From Syntrophaceae bacterium UBA2188 (lineage in GTDB: Bacteria; Desulfobacterota; BSN033; UBA1163): a stretch of DNA of 64,000 nucleotides. Below are positions 42,976-52,878 of this stretch, piece after piece; position 1 is the stretch's first letter, and each line of letters begins with the position of its first letter. Under the pieces are notes generated by a model. That model did no database searches. It saw nothing but the letters and a program-made list of their open reading frames with translations, and was not told the origin of the DNA. Location of the stretch: NCBI GenBank assembly GCA_002327985.1, contig DCVM01000058.1, positions 48,534 to 112,533 of the forward strand, written 5' to 3'. The position numbers and the translations under genes are program-made.

Positions 42976-45822
42976 CTATCCCGCTATCGCTCCAATATCC
43001 AAGAAACCGCATTCCTCTGCCACCTTCCTCGACAGATTCTTAACATCATAATGCTCAAGAATTGTCGATCTTGCGGCGTGAGAGATGCGGCGATGAATGT
43101 CTTGTGTCATAAAAACTTTCTCAATACATTCGGCCAGGGCCATCGGGTCATTGGCGGGCACAAGAAACCCATTCTTGCCATCTTCAATGACTTCGGGGAT
43201 TCCGCCAATCTTCGATCCGATGACAGTCAATCCCCTTGCCATCCCTTCGAGAATCACAGAGGGGATCCCGTCATGGTCGCCGCCTTTTGCAATAACGGAG
43301 GGTTGAACTAGGATTCTATGCTGTTTGAGAAGTGAAAGATAATCCTCGTAGCCCTTGCTACCCAAGAAGATCACTAGATTCTCTAATCCAGCCTCCTTTA
43401 CGGCCGCCTGGAGGCGGCCAAGTTCCGGCCCACTCCCAACGATGAGGCACGGCAGGTGATACCCCTTTTTTTTGAGGATTTGGCAAGCCTCGATAAGGAT
43501 ATGAAATCCCTTCTTGGGAATTAACCTTCCAACCGAGAGCAGTTCGGCCGGTAGGTTAACTCCATCTATGGGAGTTACTTCGGTGAGCGATGTTCCGAAA
43601 GGGATATATATAATTTTCTCGTGTGGAATCCCCAGCAGTTTTTCCAGTTCCTGAATGCAGTGTCTTGTATGGACGATTACTTTCTCTAGCTTCTCTTTTT
43701 TCAATTTGAAAAAACGTGAAGGAATGCCTTTTGGAACGTCAATATAATAGGTAGCCGTCAAGGGAATGTCGAAGATCAACGAAAAAAACAGGCAATAATT
43801 GGCAGGGATCGTCAGGCCATAGGCATGTATCATTTTCGGTATCTGGCCTTTCGATAGGGTGTAAAGGGCAAGACCGTGGACAGGATTGAAGGGCGAAAAA
43901 AATCTTTTCAACGACCAGATCTTTTCCCCCTCCCCTCTTGCTGTTTCTTCAATCTTGAGGCAAGCTTTCAGAAGGTTTTGTGGCCGAATAAAAGCAAGGA
44001 TAAAGTAACTCTTTGCCGCAGCGATGCAAAGTCGTTCCGCCACAGGGAGGAATCTTATTTTTTGATCTAACGGCTCCATATAGTGGGCCCGATATTTCAA
44101 TTCACCCTTTAGGACCGACACTACTTCGCTGGGGACAAGTTGGCTCAGATGTAGGACCTGTTGAAAAATAAAATGGTGTGAGAGATCAGGATAGATAGGA
44201 ATAATGAGCCAGGTCTTTTCTGTCCTGCTGAATCCCCTGTCCTTGCGCCGTAACTTGCTCATCACTGGAAGAAAGCCTCTTATGGCCTTCACGAAAAGGA
44301 AAAGGCAGCCGCACCAGAGGACGAACCTGAGTTCTTGAAGAAAGATGGACGCAGCCTTCCTTTCTAATTGCTCCCCACCTTCTCCATATATGAAAATAGG
44401 GGAGGCACCGGAGAGAAGGGCAAGACCCGTTGTCTTCAAGAAAGTTCTACGCCATGCGTTATGGTAAAAAGGCACAACTCCGGACTTTCTCAAGTAACAA
44501 AGAGGCCATCTTGACAAAAGGCGAGAACCCGTTCTCAACCCTTCCCTTGGAAGCTCGATTCTCTGTTCATTCCTCTTCAAAAGGAGTGTGACGAACGAGT
44601 TGGGATAATCTGACTGGATCCTTTTTGCAAGTTCAAGGCGGGCGTCCAGTGGGCCTACCGGAAATATGAGAATTTCTTTGTTGCGATTCTTCCTTCTCAA
44701 TTGGACTATTTCTGGATGGAACCATTTCCGGATATCTTCAGTCGGGGCTTTTATTTTCGAAGAGAACATCCGCCTCTTTCTTAACATCCGAGGGATGAGA
44801 ATGAACTTTGGAAATATGTATAAAAAGGCACCGGGGCATTCCCTGAACACACGCCGAAAAGCAAAGAGCGTTCCCTTCATGATGGGGATGAAATCTTTTA
44901 CAATGTCCTGAAGACGATCATTCTTTATCATCATGAAAAATCGGTTCATCACCAAACCTGCCATGATCTTTGGAGCCAAAACCCCCTTCGACCCTTCACG
45001 GACATGGTAAGCGATGGCCGAAGGTTGGTAGTAACACTTCCATCCATAGAGATTAGCACGCCAGTCCAGGTCAACATCTTCAAAGTAAGCAAAAAAGTCC
45101 TCGTCAAAATATTCCTCTTGATAACGAATCTCTTCCAGCATTTTGCGTCTATAAAGAGCGCAGCAGGCGGGTGCCCCCCAACGAATTCCCGGTTCTTGAT
45201 AATATGGATCGTTTGGATCTGGATGTCCTATGGAGAGAGGCTTTGCATAACGATCCCCTTGCATGTGATGGGCGAAGCAATCGACATTCTTGGTGGGCCC
45301 ATGGTCTGTCAGCTTGTAAATTTTCCCTGCAACCCAACCTATGGTGGAATCCCTCTGCAGAGGAATGACCATCTGCTCGATACATGTGGGATCCAAAACG
45401 ACATCGAGGTTCGACACCAGAATGTATTCTGAAAGGGTTAGCCGGATGCCCTGATTGGTGGGAAGAGAGAATCCGAGGTTTCTACCGTTTTTAATGATCC
45501 TGACTTCGGGGTACTCCTCCGAAATAAATTCCAACGAACCATCCGTGGATCCGTTATCGAAGAGTATAATCTCCTTAGGAAGGAGGGTCTGCTTCCGGAG
45601 TGAGGAGAAAAAAGGACCAATATATTTCCCACAGTTGTAGTTAACTAAGATGACAGCCACCTCTCTTCCGTGGCCCTTTTTATGCGCGCAGGATCTGAAA
45701 AAACTTATTGACCCCTCTGATTCATCGCCTCTCAAATTCTTTCGGACAGTATCCCCCAGGAGACCGCTTAGTTCGTAAATATTTTTCCTATCTTCATTTT
45801 TAAGCCTCTTATCCACAAACAT
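42976..45822 (-). CDS. bifunctional glycosyltransferase, GT2 plus GT4
   Basis: The protein (948 residues from the ATG at 45822, which has GGAGG ten bases upstream; an ATG at 45843 is possible) has an N-terminal GT2 domain (~50-320; AVILVNYNCGKYI, DNGSTDGS, SNLDVV). A middle of ~200 residues with few motifs follows. The C-terminal GT4 domain (~560-935) has SVGRLIPKKGFH, HDGIPSVILEGMARGL and GGIPEVIEDG. It likely adds two sugars. It overlaps the preceding glycosyltransferase gene by 14 bases. Confidence 0.87.
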   Translation of the reverse strand: MFVDKRLKNEDRKNIYELSGLLGDTVRKNLRGDESEGSISFFRSCAHKKGHGREVAVILVNYNCGKYIGPFFSSLRKQTLLPKEIILFDNGSTDGSLEFISEEYPEVRIIKNGRNLGFSLPTNQGIRLTLSEYILVSNLDVVLDPTCIEQMVIPLQRDSTIGWVAGKIYKLTDHGPTKNVDCFAHHMQGDRYAKPLSIGHPDPNDPYYQEPGIRWGAPACCALYRRKMLEEIRYQEEYFDEDFFAYFEDVDLDWRANLYGWKCYYQPSAIAYHVREGSKGVLAPKIMAGLVMNRFFMMIKNDRLQDIVKDFIPIMKGTLFAFRRVFRECPGAFLYIFPKFILIPRMLRKRRMFSSKIKAPTEDIRKWFHPEIVQLRRKNRNKEILIFPVGPLDARLELAKRIQSDYPNSFVTLLLKRNEQRIELPREGLRTGSRLLSRWPLCYLRKSGVVPFYHNAWRRTFLKTTGLALLSGASPIFIYGEGGEQLERKAASIFLQELRFVLWCGCLFLFVKAIRGFLPVMSKLRRKDRGFSRTEKTWLIIPIYPDLSHHFIFQQVLHLSQLVPSEVVSVLKGELKYRAHYMEPLDQKIRFLPVAERLCIAAAKSYFILAFIRPQNLLKACLKIEETARGEGEKIWSLKRFFSPFNPVHGLALYTLSKGQIPKMIHAYGLTIPANYCLFFSLIFDIPLTATYYIDVPKGIPSRFFKLKKEKLEKVIVHTRHCIQELEKLLGIPHEKIIYIPFGTSLTEVTPIDGVNLPAELLSVGRLIPKKGFHILIEACQILKKKGYHLPCLIVGSGPELGRLQAAVKEAGLENLVIFLGSKGYEDYLSLLKQHRILVQPSVIAKGGDHDGIPSVILEGMARGLTVIGSKIGGIPEVIEDGKNGFLVPANDPMALAECIEKVFMTQDIHRRISHAARSTILEHYDVKNLSRKVAEECGFLDIGAIAG

Positions 45823-47392
45823 ACGTGCGAAACCTCCATACAACCTTTCCTACCCTTCTTCTCCAGCTATTTACTGGAAGGATCTTGTCCCTAAGCTTGT
45901 AATAAATTAACAATGCCTTCCAGCCATGGGAATTGTAAATATGCTTTATGCTCGCATCCTTCTCGGCCAGGCTCGCCCTTAGGGCTTGTGACTCGGTCTC
46001 GTTTTCCTTTGCCAAATTCTCCAAGTTTTCTATATGAGCATTCTTTTCTCTTATTGCAGTCTCGAGGTTAGATATAGATATATAGAAGTGGGATTCCTTC
46101 TGGCTTATTGTCTCTTCGAGGGTCTTTATCTTCCTTTCCCTTTCTGTCAGGTCAACCACCAGCTTTTCTGCCTCAGTCTCTTTTTCCCTTACCACACTCT
46201 CCAGGTGTGCTATTTGGGATTCTTCCTGGGCTACTGCCTCATTGAGATTTGCTATATCGCTATCTTTCTCTTTTATTAAATCCTGAAGTTGAACTATGTT
46301 TTGATTATTATCCTGCAAGGCACATTGGAGATTGATCAATGCCGATTCTTTATCTCTTACTATGCCATCCAATCGTCTCCTTTCTATTTCAACAGAATAA
46401 TTTCTAGTTTCAATAAGTAAATTCTTTAAATAATTTAGCCTATCGTACATGAGAGGCTGATACTCGAAAGAATCAATTGCTTTTTCGTAAATATCAATCA
46501 GTGAATCTACATTTTTTTTGGCTGAGAACCTCTCCTCAATCATCCATCTGTTAGTCACACCCATGTGTTTATTATATTTTTTTATCTCCTCGATTAAGGT
46601 CTCGACACTAAATCTCCTTTTAAATCTCCTTCCCGAAAAATTACATTTTTGTATCTCATCAATATTGTCTGCGGTGACTAATCCGTCCCCGTCGTTATAA
46701 TCAAAAACAATGGCCGCCCTGCCGCATGACATCGCTTCTAATATTCCCCTCCCAAGAGAAATACAGATATCGGCTTGATTGACATACTTTTCGACCTCCC
46801 ATTCTATATTTCCCGGATTCCCAATAAAGGTCATCTCCAAACCCAGTCGTTTACATGCCTCCGCTACGATAGACCGGGTTTGTTGATCCATCCTTCTACT
46901 GTTTACCAATACTCTTTTGGGCTTTTCATCCATCTCCGAAAAAGGCGAAAATCTCTGCGTGTCTATAATATTCCGGAAAATCAGTATCTGATCATTAGGA
47001 ATTCCTTTTTGCATTAAGTTATCTTTCACTTCTTCGCTGACCACTAAGTATTTCGATATGTTTAGATCCTCGAGAGGAGGTTGCTCCAAAAAAGGGAGCA
47101 CACCATGGGAGAGAAATATGATGGGTGTATGTGGAAAGCAATACCTCAGCTCAATCGCTATCAAATTATGTGAAAGGTGTACCAAATCAAATTTTTCCTC
47201 TTTTATCGCCTGCAAACTGTTAAATACACGTATACCAAGTTGTAATGTCTTTTCGGTAATCACCCCTCCAATATATGGGGAGTATAGGGTGACGTGACAA
47301 CCTTTAAACATAAGTGTCTTGGCGAGCGTGTATGCGAAAGTTTCTGAACCAGTCAGATCATAATAATGGTGTGTCGCAATTAATACTTTCAC
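45809..47392 (-). CDS. GT4 glycosyltransferase with long C-terminal coiled coil
   Basis: The 527-residue protein has a GT-B fold domain (~1-330; VLIATHHYYDLTGSETFAYT, CISLGRGILEAMSCGRAAIV). A coiled coil of about 150 residues follows (~340-490), with repeated heptads that include IENLENLA, and then a tail HGWKALLIYYKLRD. This tail is common in polysaccharide glycosyltransferases with coiled coils, which may set chain length or tether partners. It is early in the locus, after the exporter genes. Confidence 0.85.
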   Translation of the reverse strand: MKVLIATHHYYDLTGSETFAYTLAKTLMFKGCHVTLYSPYIGGVITEKTLQLGIRVFNSLQAIKEEKFDLVHLSHNLIAIELRYCFPHTPIIFLSHGVLPFLEQPPLEDLNISKYLVVSEEVKDNLMQKGIPNDQILIFRNIIDTQRFSPFSEMDEKPKRVLVNSRRMDQQTRSIVAEACKRLGLEMTFIGNPGNIEWEVEKYVNQADICISLGRGILEAMSCGRAAIVFDYNDGDGLVTADNIDEIQKCNFSGRRFKRRFSVETLIEEIKKYNKHMGVTNRWMIEERFSAKKNVDSLIDIYEKAIDSFEYQPLMYDRLNYLKNLLIETRNYSVEIERRRLDGIVRDKESALINLQCALQDNNQNIVQLQDLIKEKDSDIANLNEAVAQEESQIAHLESVVREKETEAEKLVVDLTERERKIKTLEETISQKESHFYISISNLETAIREKNAHIENLENLAKENETESQALRASLAEKDASIKHIYNSHGWKALLIYYKLRDKILPVNSWRRRVGKVVWRFRTYVCG

Positions 47393-47524
47393 CAGTTATT
47401 CCTTTCTTTGTCTAAAAAGATCAAATGTTGGTAATAACATAAAACCTCCTATTGTCCTTCAATAGGTCCATGATTAAAGCTTGACCATTCCTCTATTATG
47501 GCCTTCTCGATCACATCGAACTAA

Positions 47525-48262
47525 TCACCCTGAATACCTCAAATATTCTTCCACTATTTTCTCGGGTATCCCCTCCGCTCTCATCTCACCCCCATCAAGC
47601 CACAATGCTCTGTGACATATTTCTGTGATAGCAGACATCCGGTGTGAGACAAAAATGGTGGTAGCTCCCCCCTTTATTAAATGAAGTAACGCATCTTTGG
47701 ATTTCTTCTGAAATGCTTCATCACCCACCGCAAGAATTTCGTCTATCAGGAGTAACTTTGGATCTGTGTGAATCGCTACAGAAAAGGCAAGCCTGAGGTA
47801 CATACCCGTGGAATAGGTTCTTAACGGCATATCGATAAATTCCTTAATTTCGGAAAATGCAATGATAGCTTCTATTCTTTCCATCACTTCATCTTTCGTG
47901 AGGCCAAGGAGTACCCCGTTGATAAGGATATTCTCTCTGCCGGTAAGATCAGGATGAAACCCTGCTCCCAGTTCAAGAAGAGGGGTGATCTTCTGGGAGA
48001 CCTGTATCTCCCCCTTAGTCGGATAAATCGTACCAAGGATCAGAGATAATAGCGTGCTTTTCCCTGCCCCATTCTTTCCGATGATGCCAATGCACTCTCC
48101 TTGCTCAATTTTGAAGCTTATCCTTTTTAAAGCCCAGAAATAGGAATGAGAGTTCCCACTGAGGAATTGAGGCAATTTGACTAAGAATTCTTTGAAACCA
48201 GGTCTGTCCTTTCCCATAGGAAACTTTTTCCATACATCCTTTATTTCAATGATGCCATTCAT
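47525..48262 (-). CDS. wzt: polysaccharide ABC exporter ATPase (Wzt/TagH-like)
   Basis: The 245-residue ATPase has Walker A GKNGAGKST, signature YSTGMYLRLAFS, Walker B LLLIDEILAVGDE and H-loop VSHRM, matching the Wzt/RfbE/TagH group. It ends soon after the core ATPase and lacks the C-terminal carbohydrate-binding domain of long Wzt proteins. So chain-end recognition is not expected in this subunit. It overlaps the permease gene by four bases. Confidence 0.93.
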   Translation of the reverse strand: MNGIIEIKDVWKKFPMGKDRPGFKEFLVKLPQFLSGNSHSYFWALKRISFKIEQGECIGIIGKNGAGKSTLLSLILGTIYPTKGEIQVSQKITPLLELGAGFHPDLTGRENILINGVLLGLTKDEVMERIEAIIAFSEIKEFIDMPLRTYSTGMYLRLAFSVAIHTDPKLLLIDEILAVGDEAFQKKSKDALLHLIKGGATTIFVSHRMSAITEICHRALWLDGGEMRAEGIPEKIVEEYLRYSG

Positions 48263-49038
48263 AAAACCTCATCCAATCTTTTCCCAAGCCTTTGAAAGAC
48301 GAGTAGGCCCAAAAAGAAAAATATCAGAGAGCTTCCAAAAGAAATACCGATACTCCCCCAATTGATGGTGTTTGACATAAATAAATCTCTCCAGGCAGTA
48401 ATCAGGTGTGTGAGAGGATTTAGAATGAGATAGATCCTGTATGCTTCTGGAACCATATTTAAAGGATAAACAATCGGGGTCATCCAGAATAACATGCTGA
48501 CTACGACCCCTATGATATATTCCATGTCTCGAAAATAGGCATTGATCATAGAAATCGCTACGCAGATCCCGGTCGTCACCATAAATTGTATGGCGACCAG
48601 AATCGGGACAATCAGGAACCAACTCATCCCAAGTCCGTTTCCATAAAAATAAGAGAGCCCAATGATGATAGGCAGTGCAAGGATAAGATTAAACAGTTGA
48701 GCCAAAATGGTAGCCAGAACAAGAAAATGTCTTGGAAAACGGATTTTTTTTATGAGCGAAACATTGCCAATGAGAGTCCCTGTCGACATTGTGACGGAAG
48801 CAGAGAACCAGTTCCAAGGGAAAAGGGCCGAAAGGAAAAAGAACGTATAATTCTCCATTTTAATTCTCATAAATATCTTAAAAGCAATGAAAAGGATGAT
48901 GGCCAAAAGGATAGGATTTAATAAAGACCAGAGAATTCCGAGGACTGTTCTTTTGTATTTCAGTGTTATTTCCTTCTTGGTTAAAAGCCATAGCAAATCC
49001 TTGTTTCGTCTTAATTCCCTATTAATTTCGCCCATCAT
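48259..49038 (-). CDS. wzm: polysaccharide ABC exporter permease (Wzm-like)
   Basis: The 259-residue protein has six membrane segments and the ABC-2 pattern (LLTKKEITLKYKRTVLGILW, LFPWNWFSASV). It is the first gene of the polysaccharide operon and would flip lipid-linked glycan across the inner membrane with Wzt. The 585-base gap upstream should hold the promoter. Confidence 0.92.
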   Translation of the reverse strand: MMGEINRELRRNKDLLWLLTKKEITLKYKRTVLGILWSLLNPILLAIILFIAFKIFMRIKMENYTFFFLSALFPWNWFSASVTMSTGTLIGNVSLIKKIRFPRHFLVLATILAQLFNLILALPIIIGLSYFYGNGLGMSWFLIVPILVAIQFMVTTGICVAISMINAYFRDMEYIIGVVVSMLFWMTPIVYPLNMVPEAYRIYLILNPLTHLITAWRDLFMSNTINWGSIGISFGSSLIFFFLGLLVFQRLGKRLDEVL

Positions 49039-49623
49039 TTCCTTGCAATATTCCGTAAACTTTCTGGCTAACCTCTTTTATTTTAAACAAAACTATTTTT
49101 TTAAGCAAATAAGCAACTGTCCCTTGAATTATTCTCAGAGGTGGAAAAAGGAGAAGCGCGAAAAATTTATGATGAAATGAAAAAATGTTCTTATAGCCCA
49201 AATTTCTTCGGAAATATAAGACCCTCATTATTTTTAAGAATCTTCCTCACTTTTTATCCTACAACACTAAAAAATTACCTTAAGAGTAAGCGATCATATG
49301 CTTTCTTTATCTTTTTTGTCCAAGCTAAACTATATAGTTTTTTAATTTATGTCAACTATTTTTTCCATATTTTTTCTGTATAGATCGCAAATTTACAACG
49401 GAGGAAAACTTCCATAAAATATTATGAAATAGCTTGTATGATTTTACGTTAGCCTTTATAATTCCAGGAAGGCTAAAAGGAGGAGGGAGTCCCCTATCTC
49501 CCCACGTTAAAGGACGGGGCTTTTCTTTATCATTAGATTTAGATTTGAAATGGTCTTCATCCCCAGTCTGAAAACTGGGGCTTTTGGGGTGATACGGGGC
49601 AAACAGACATCGGTTGGTTCTTG
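49039..49623. other. 585-base AT-rich intergenic region
   Basis: No gene is supported; short frames here are Phe/Tyr-rich and lack ribosome sites. The right part holds two terminator-like hairpins reading on the plus strand (49500-49523 and 49561-49585), whose source gene is not visible. The left part presumably carries the promoter of the wzm operon, but I see no convincing boxes. Confidence 0.6.
49561..49585 (+). terminator. terminator-like hairpin near the histidine-kinase-like gene
   Basis: CCCCAGT-CTGAAA-ACTGGGG followed by CTTTT has a 7-bp stem. A similar element, CCCCACGT..ACGGGGCTTTT, lies at 49500-49523. Both end in GGGGCTTTT, so they may be copies. Confidence 0.5.
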
Positions 49624-50478
49624 TTAATTCATTGATGGATAATAGACCACTTTTCTTCTTTCAACGGGAAATCTCAAGGAGATAAAGGTCTTTGCTTTTT
49701 TCTCATCCCACTCAATTTTCATCACCCCCTGATTGCGCTGCACCACCTCTTTGACAAAACGAAGGATGAGATCCAATGGCTCTTTTCCTTGAAGTGTTAC
49801 CGTCCCCCCCTCTTGTTCTGACTGTTTTTTATATCTCATAAAAACCACTGAAATTTCAATGTAGCGACCGTCTTTTTTGAATAAAGCCGGCCCTTCGCTC
49901 GCCTCTTTTTCAAGAATGAAGGATCGCGTGGAAAGCCCCATGCTTAAATGGGGAGAAACATTGGCTAGGACATATTGGAAAACGGAACTTAATATATATT
50001 TCAACTGTTCATCGGGGACGATCGTCTCGGGAAGGTCTTTTTCAAATCTTTTAAATATTTTAATTCCTTTTTCTTCAAAATGAGCCTGATATTTCTTCAA
50101 CCCCTCTTCAATCAGGTGGTGGACCGTATTGGTTTTCCGAATGGGGGTGTTGAGCTTAAGATAATTGACCAGGCCGTTCATCACCACATCAATCTTCTCA
50201 ACATCTTCCGTCACGGCCCGATAAAAATATTCTCCAAACTCTTTATCACTAAATTTCCCCCGTGAAATCTGGGTATAATTTTTAATCGAACCCAGGGTAT
50301 TTTTAATGAGGCGAATTAAATCAATAAAAAAGGAGGACGGGAAGGGGGCATTTTGCAATTCTGACAAAAAATCTACTTTCGATTGAAGGGATTCCATGCT
50401 GCCCCTATTGAAAGCCGATGCCATAGGATTTCTTCCATTTTCAACTCCAAAAAAATTCCTATTCATTTTGACCAGCAC
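49624..50478 (-). CDS. degenerate histidine-kinase-like protein
   Basis: The 284-residue protein has a DHp-like helical pair (~50-110; LIRLIKNTLGSIKNY resembles HEIKNPLxxIKxY). The phospho-accepting His is replaced, with Arg 56 at that place. A weak GHKL ATPase-like domain follows (~130-275). N-box and G-box motifs are not conserved (DEQLKYILSSVFQYVLANV). So it probably does not autophosphorylate and may act as a scaffold or inhibitor of other kinases. No sensor domain or partner regulator is adjacent. The assignment rests on pattern resemblance. Confidence 0.6.
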   Translation of the reverse strand: MLVKMNRNFFGVENGRNPMASAFNRGSMESLQSKVDFLSELQNAPFPSSFFIDLIRLIKNTLGSIKNYTQISRGKFSDKEFGEYFYRAVTEDVEKIDVVMNGLVNYLKLNTPIRKTNTVHHLIEEGLKKYQAHFEEKGIKIFKRFEKDLPETIVPDEQLKYILSSVFQYVLANVSPHLSMGLSTRSFILEKEASEGPALFKKDGRYIEISVVFMRYKKQSEQEGGTVTLQGKEPLDLILRFVKEVVQRNQGVMKIEWDEKKAKTFISLRFPVERRKVVYYPSMN

Positions 50479-50692
50479 CCCTTTCTTAATGAAATTAAGT
50501 TGAAACCAAAATCACCATTATTATATAAAGAGTTTACAAAAAATTCAACATAAAAAGAGGTTAACCCCTTAAAATCCTTCTTTTTTCCCTTACACGACTT
50601 GACTTTTTTTAACATGATTTGACAAATGGGTAATTTTAGTATATTTTTTCAATGGTAAAAATAGAATTCAAGATAAAAGGAGGTAAAATTCG

Positions 50693-51145
50693 ATGATGAC
50701 CAGTTACCAAGGGAATCGCAAGGGAATGTTCGGAATGGTATTATCTATTTTGTTTATCATAGCTCTTCCTACCCTCTTGTTCTCTCTGTTGTCCTGCCGA
50801 GTTCACGTCCAGGGAGAACCCTATCATCATGGACCAGGTCCAGGACCAAGACCTGGGGAATATCGTGGTGTAGAGGGGCTATGGTCTATTATCGCTAATA
50901 ATCAACCGGGTAAACTTGAATTCTATTGGACCGATGGAGCCTGGTCAGGCCGAATCTGGTTCGATGTCTTACAAAGATGGGATGATTTAACAAATATCTC
51001 TTTCGATCCCCGCACCGGACAATTGCAGTTCTACCGGCCATTTTACAGTCAGCAATATTCAGGCACCCTATCGGGTAGACGAATCGTGGGTACGGCACAT
51101 GGGGCGGGAATTGGAAATTTTCCATGGGAGGCAATGCGGCCTTAA
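50693..51145 (+). CDS. small lipoprotein of unknown function
   Basis: The 150-residue protein has a lipoprotein signal with lipobox LLSC (Cys 35) after a hydrophobic stretch. A Pro/Gly/His-rich linker follows (YHHGPGPGPRPGEY), and then a compact beta-rich domain of ~90 residues (WSIIANNQPGKLEFYW, WSGRIWFDVLQRWD). AAAGGAGG precedes the ATG pair. I do not recognise the domain. It is convergent with murJ, 16 bases apart. Confidence 0.75.
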   Translation: MMTSYQGNRKGMFGMVLSILFIIALPTLLFSLLSCRVHVQGEPYHHGPGPGPRPGEYRGVEGLWSIIANNQPGKLEFYWTDGAWSGRIWFDVLQRWDDLTNISFDPRTGQLQFYRPFYSQQYSGTLSGRRIVGTAHGAGIGNFPWEAMRP

Positions 51146-51161
51146 TAAAATTTCATGAGCC

Positions 51162-52736
51162 TCATCTTACCCTTTTCCCTCTGACCATCTTTAACAAAAA
51201 GAGCATCTCCTCGTTTTTCGCCCAGTAGGAACAGGTCAAATAGATTCCAAGACCGACCACCATCCCGGCAAGGAGAAGTAAAACCTTCTCCCCTACATGG
51301 CTGCTGGTGGACCAATTTCCAAGTGAACAGATCAAATAAGCAGCCACACCCATCGGAAGGCTACAGAAAACATCTCTCAGGAGAGACCTGATGTTCTTCC
51401 TCATATCGATCTTTCCTAATTTCGAATTCAACTTCCAGAATAAAAGGATGAGGTTGAGCATGGATGAAAGACTGGTGGCCAAAGCCAACCCTCCATGTTT
51501 TAATGGATAAATCAGAATCGCGATAAAAAGGACATTTGCCCCTAAACAGATTAATGCAATTTTAAGAGGCGTCCAGGTATCCTGGAGCGAATAGAAGGCA
51601 GGAACAATTGTCCTGGCCCCTGCGATGGCCCAAAGCCCCACTGAATAGAACAGGAGGGCGAAGGCCGTTTTTTCTGTTGCCGAGTAGTTAAATAATCCTC
51701 TTTGGAAGAGGAGGTTAACGATAGGGGTTTTTAAGGAGATTAACCCAACCATAGCAGGGACGCTGATGAAGGAAACCAGGCGGAAGGTAAATGAAAGCGT
51801 CTCTTTAAATTCTTCCATCCTTCCCTGAGAGGCCAGTCCTGAAAGACTGGGGAGGGATGCCATTCCAATGGCAATGGCAAAAATACCCAAAGGAAATTCC
51901 ATTAACCGGTCTGCAAAGAAAAGATAGGAAACACTTCCACTCGGCAGGAATGAGGCAAAGATCGTATCGATGAAAACGTTGATCTGATAGACAGCAGTTC
52001 CGATGAGACCCGGGATCATCAGAAGGCCGATTCGTTTGATGGCGGGATGTCGGAAATTGAAATTGAATCGGAAGGTAATTCTCTTCTTCCATAAAAAAGG
52101 GAACTGAAAGAGAAACTGGATCACCCCTCCTGCCAAGACTCCCAGAGCAAGCGTCATTACCGGTATTTTAAAGGTATGGTAAAAGAGAAAGACAGAAACG
52201 ATAATGGAAAGATTGAGGAAAATCGGAGCGATGGCCGGTGCGAAAAAATGCCTGTGGGAGTTCAGAATCCCCATGCAGAGGGCGAAAAGTCCCATGAAAA
52301 AGAGGTAGGGGAAGATGATTTGGTTAAGCATCACGGTCAGCTGAAATTTTTCTGGAATCTGAATAAATCCTGGAGCAATGATCCTAATTAAGATCGGAGA
52401 GAAGAGAATCCCAAGAACCGTTAGAATCAATAAAATGACCCCAGCAATGGTAAAGGAGACATGTGTGACCTTTCGGACCTCTTCCTCTGACCGTTGGGAA
52501 AGGTATTCGGTATAGACAGGGATGAACGAAATAGTCATGGATCCCTCTCCCACCAACCGTCTCCACAAGTTAGGAATCCGAAAGGCAACAAAAAAGGCAT
52601 CGGCGGCCATCCCTGCCCCAAAGAAATGGGCAATAACCATATCCCTTAGAAACCCCAGGATACGGCTGAGTAAAGTTCCCATTCCGATGGTGGTAGCGGC
52701 TTTAGCGATTTTATGGTTTTCGGACATTATGCCCAT
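51162..52736 (-). CDS. murJ: lipid II flippase MurJ
   Basis: The protein (524 residues from the ATG at 52736) has 13-14 membrane segments and MurJ family features: GTLLSRILGFLRDMVIAHFF, FVAFRIPNLWRRLVGEGSMT and an Arg/Asp-bearing cavity. It moves lipid II across the inner membrane for peptidoglycan synthesis. The frame is open for 20 codons more upstream, and another ATG lies at 52727. It is divergent from rpsT, an arrangement frequent in this group. Confidence 0.93.
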   Translation of the reverse strand: MGIMSENHKIAKAATTIGMGTLLSRILGFLRDMVIAHFFGAGMAADAFFVAFRIPNLWRRLVGEGSMTISFIPVYTEYLSQRSEEEVRKVTHVSFTIAGVILLILTVLGILFSPILIRIIAPGFIQIPEKFQLTVMLNQIIFPYLFFMGLFALCMGILNSHRHFFAPAIAPIFLNLSIIVSVFLFYHTFKIPVMTLALGVLAGGVIQFLFQFPFLWKKRITFRFNFNFRHPAIKRIGLLMIPGLIGTAVYQINVFIDTIFASFLPSGSVSYLFFADRLMEFPLGIFAIAIGMASLPSLSGLASQGRMEEFKETLSFTFRLVSFISVPAMVGLISLKTPIVNLLFQRGLFNYSATEKTAFALLFYSVGLWAIAGARTIVPAFYSLQDTWTPLKIALICLGANVLFIAILIYPLKHGGLALATSLSSMLNLILLFWKLNSKLGKIDMRKNIRSLLRDVFCSLPMGVAAYLICSLGNWSTSSHVGEKVLLLLAGMVVGLGIYLTCSYWAKNEEMLFLLKMVRGKRVR

Positions 52737-52878
52737 TTGAGACACCCATTTGAGAAGACCTTGACACACGCTATACCAAAATGTTAAAAAAATCAATGCC
52801 CTTCTCCTCTCCCCTTAAGGGAGAGAGAAAGCCTGCCTACGGGAGGGCTGGAGCGAGGGGAAAGAAAGGAGGTTAATT

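Noticed and set aside
49141..49383. 80-codon plus-strand frame in the 585-base gap
   Set aside because: It is Phe/Tyr/Lys-rich low-complexity sequence in AT-rich DNA, with no ribosome site and no recognisable family.
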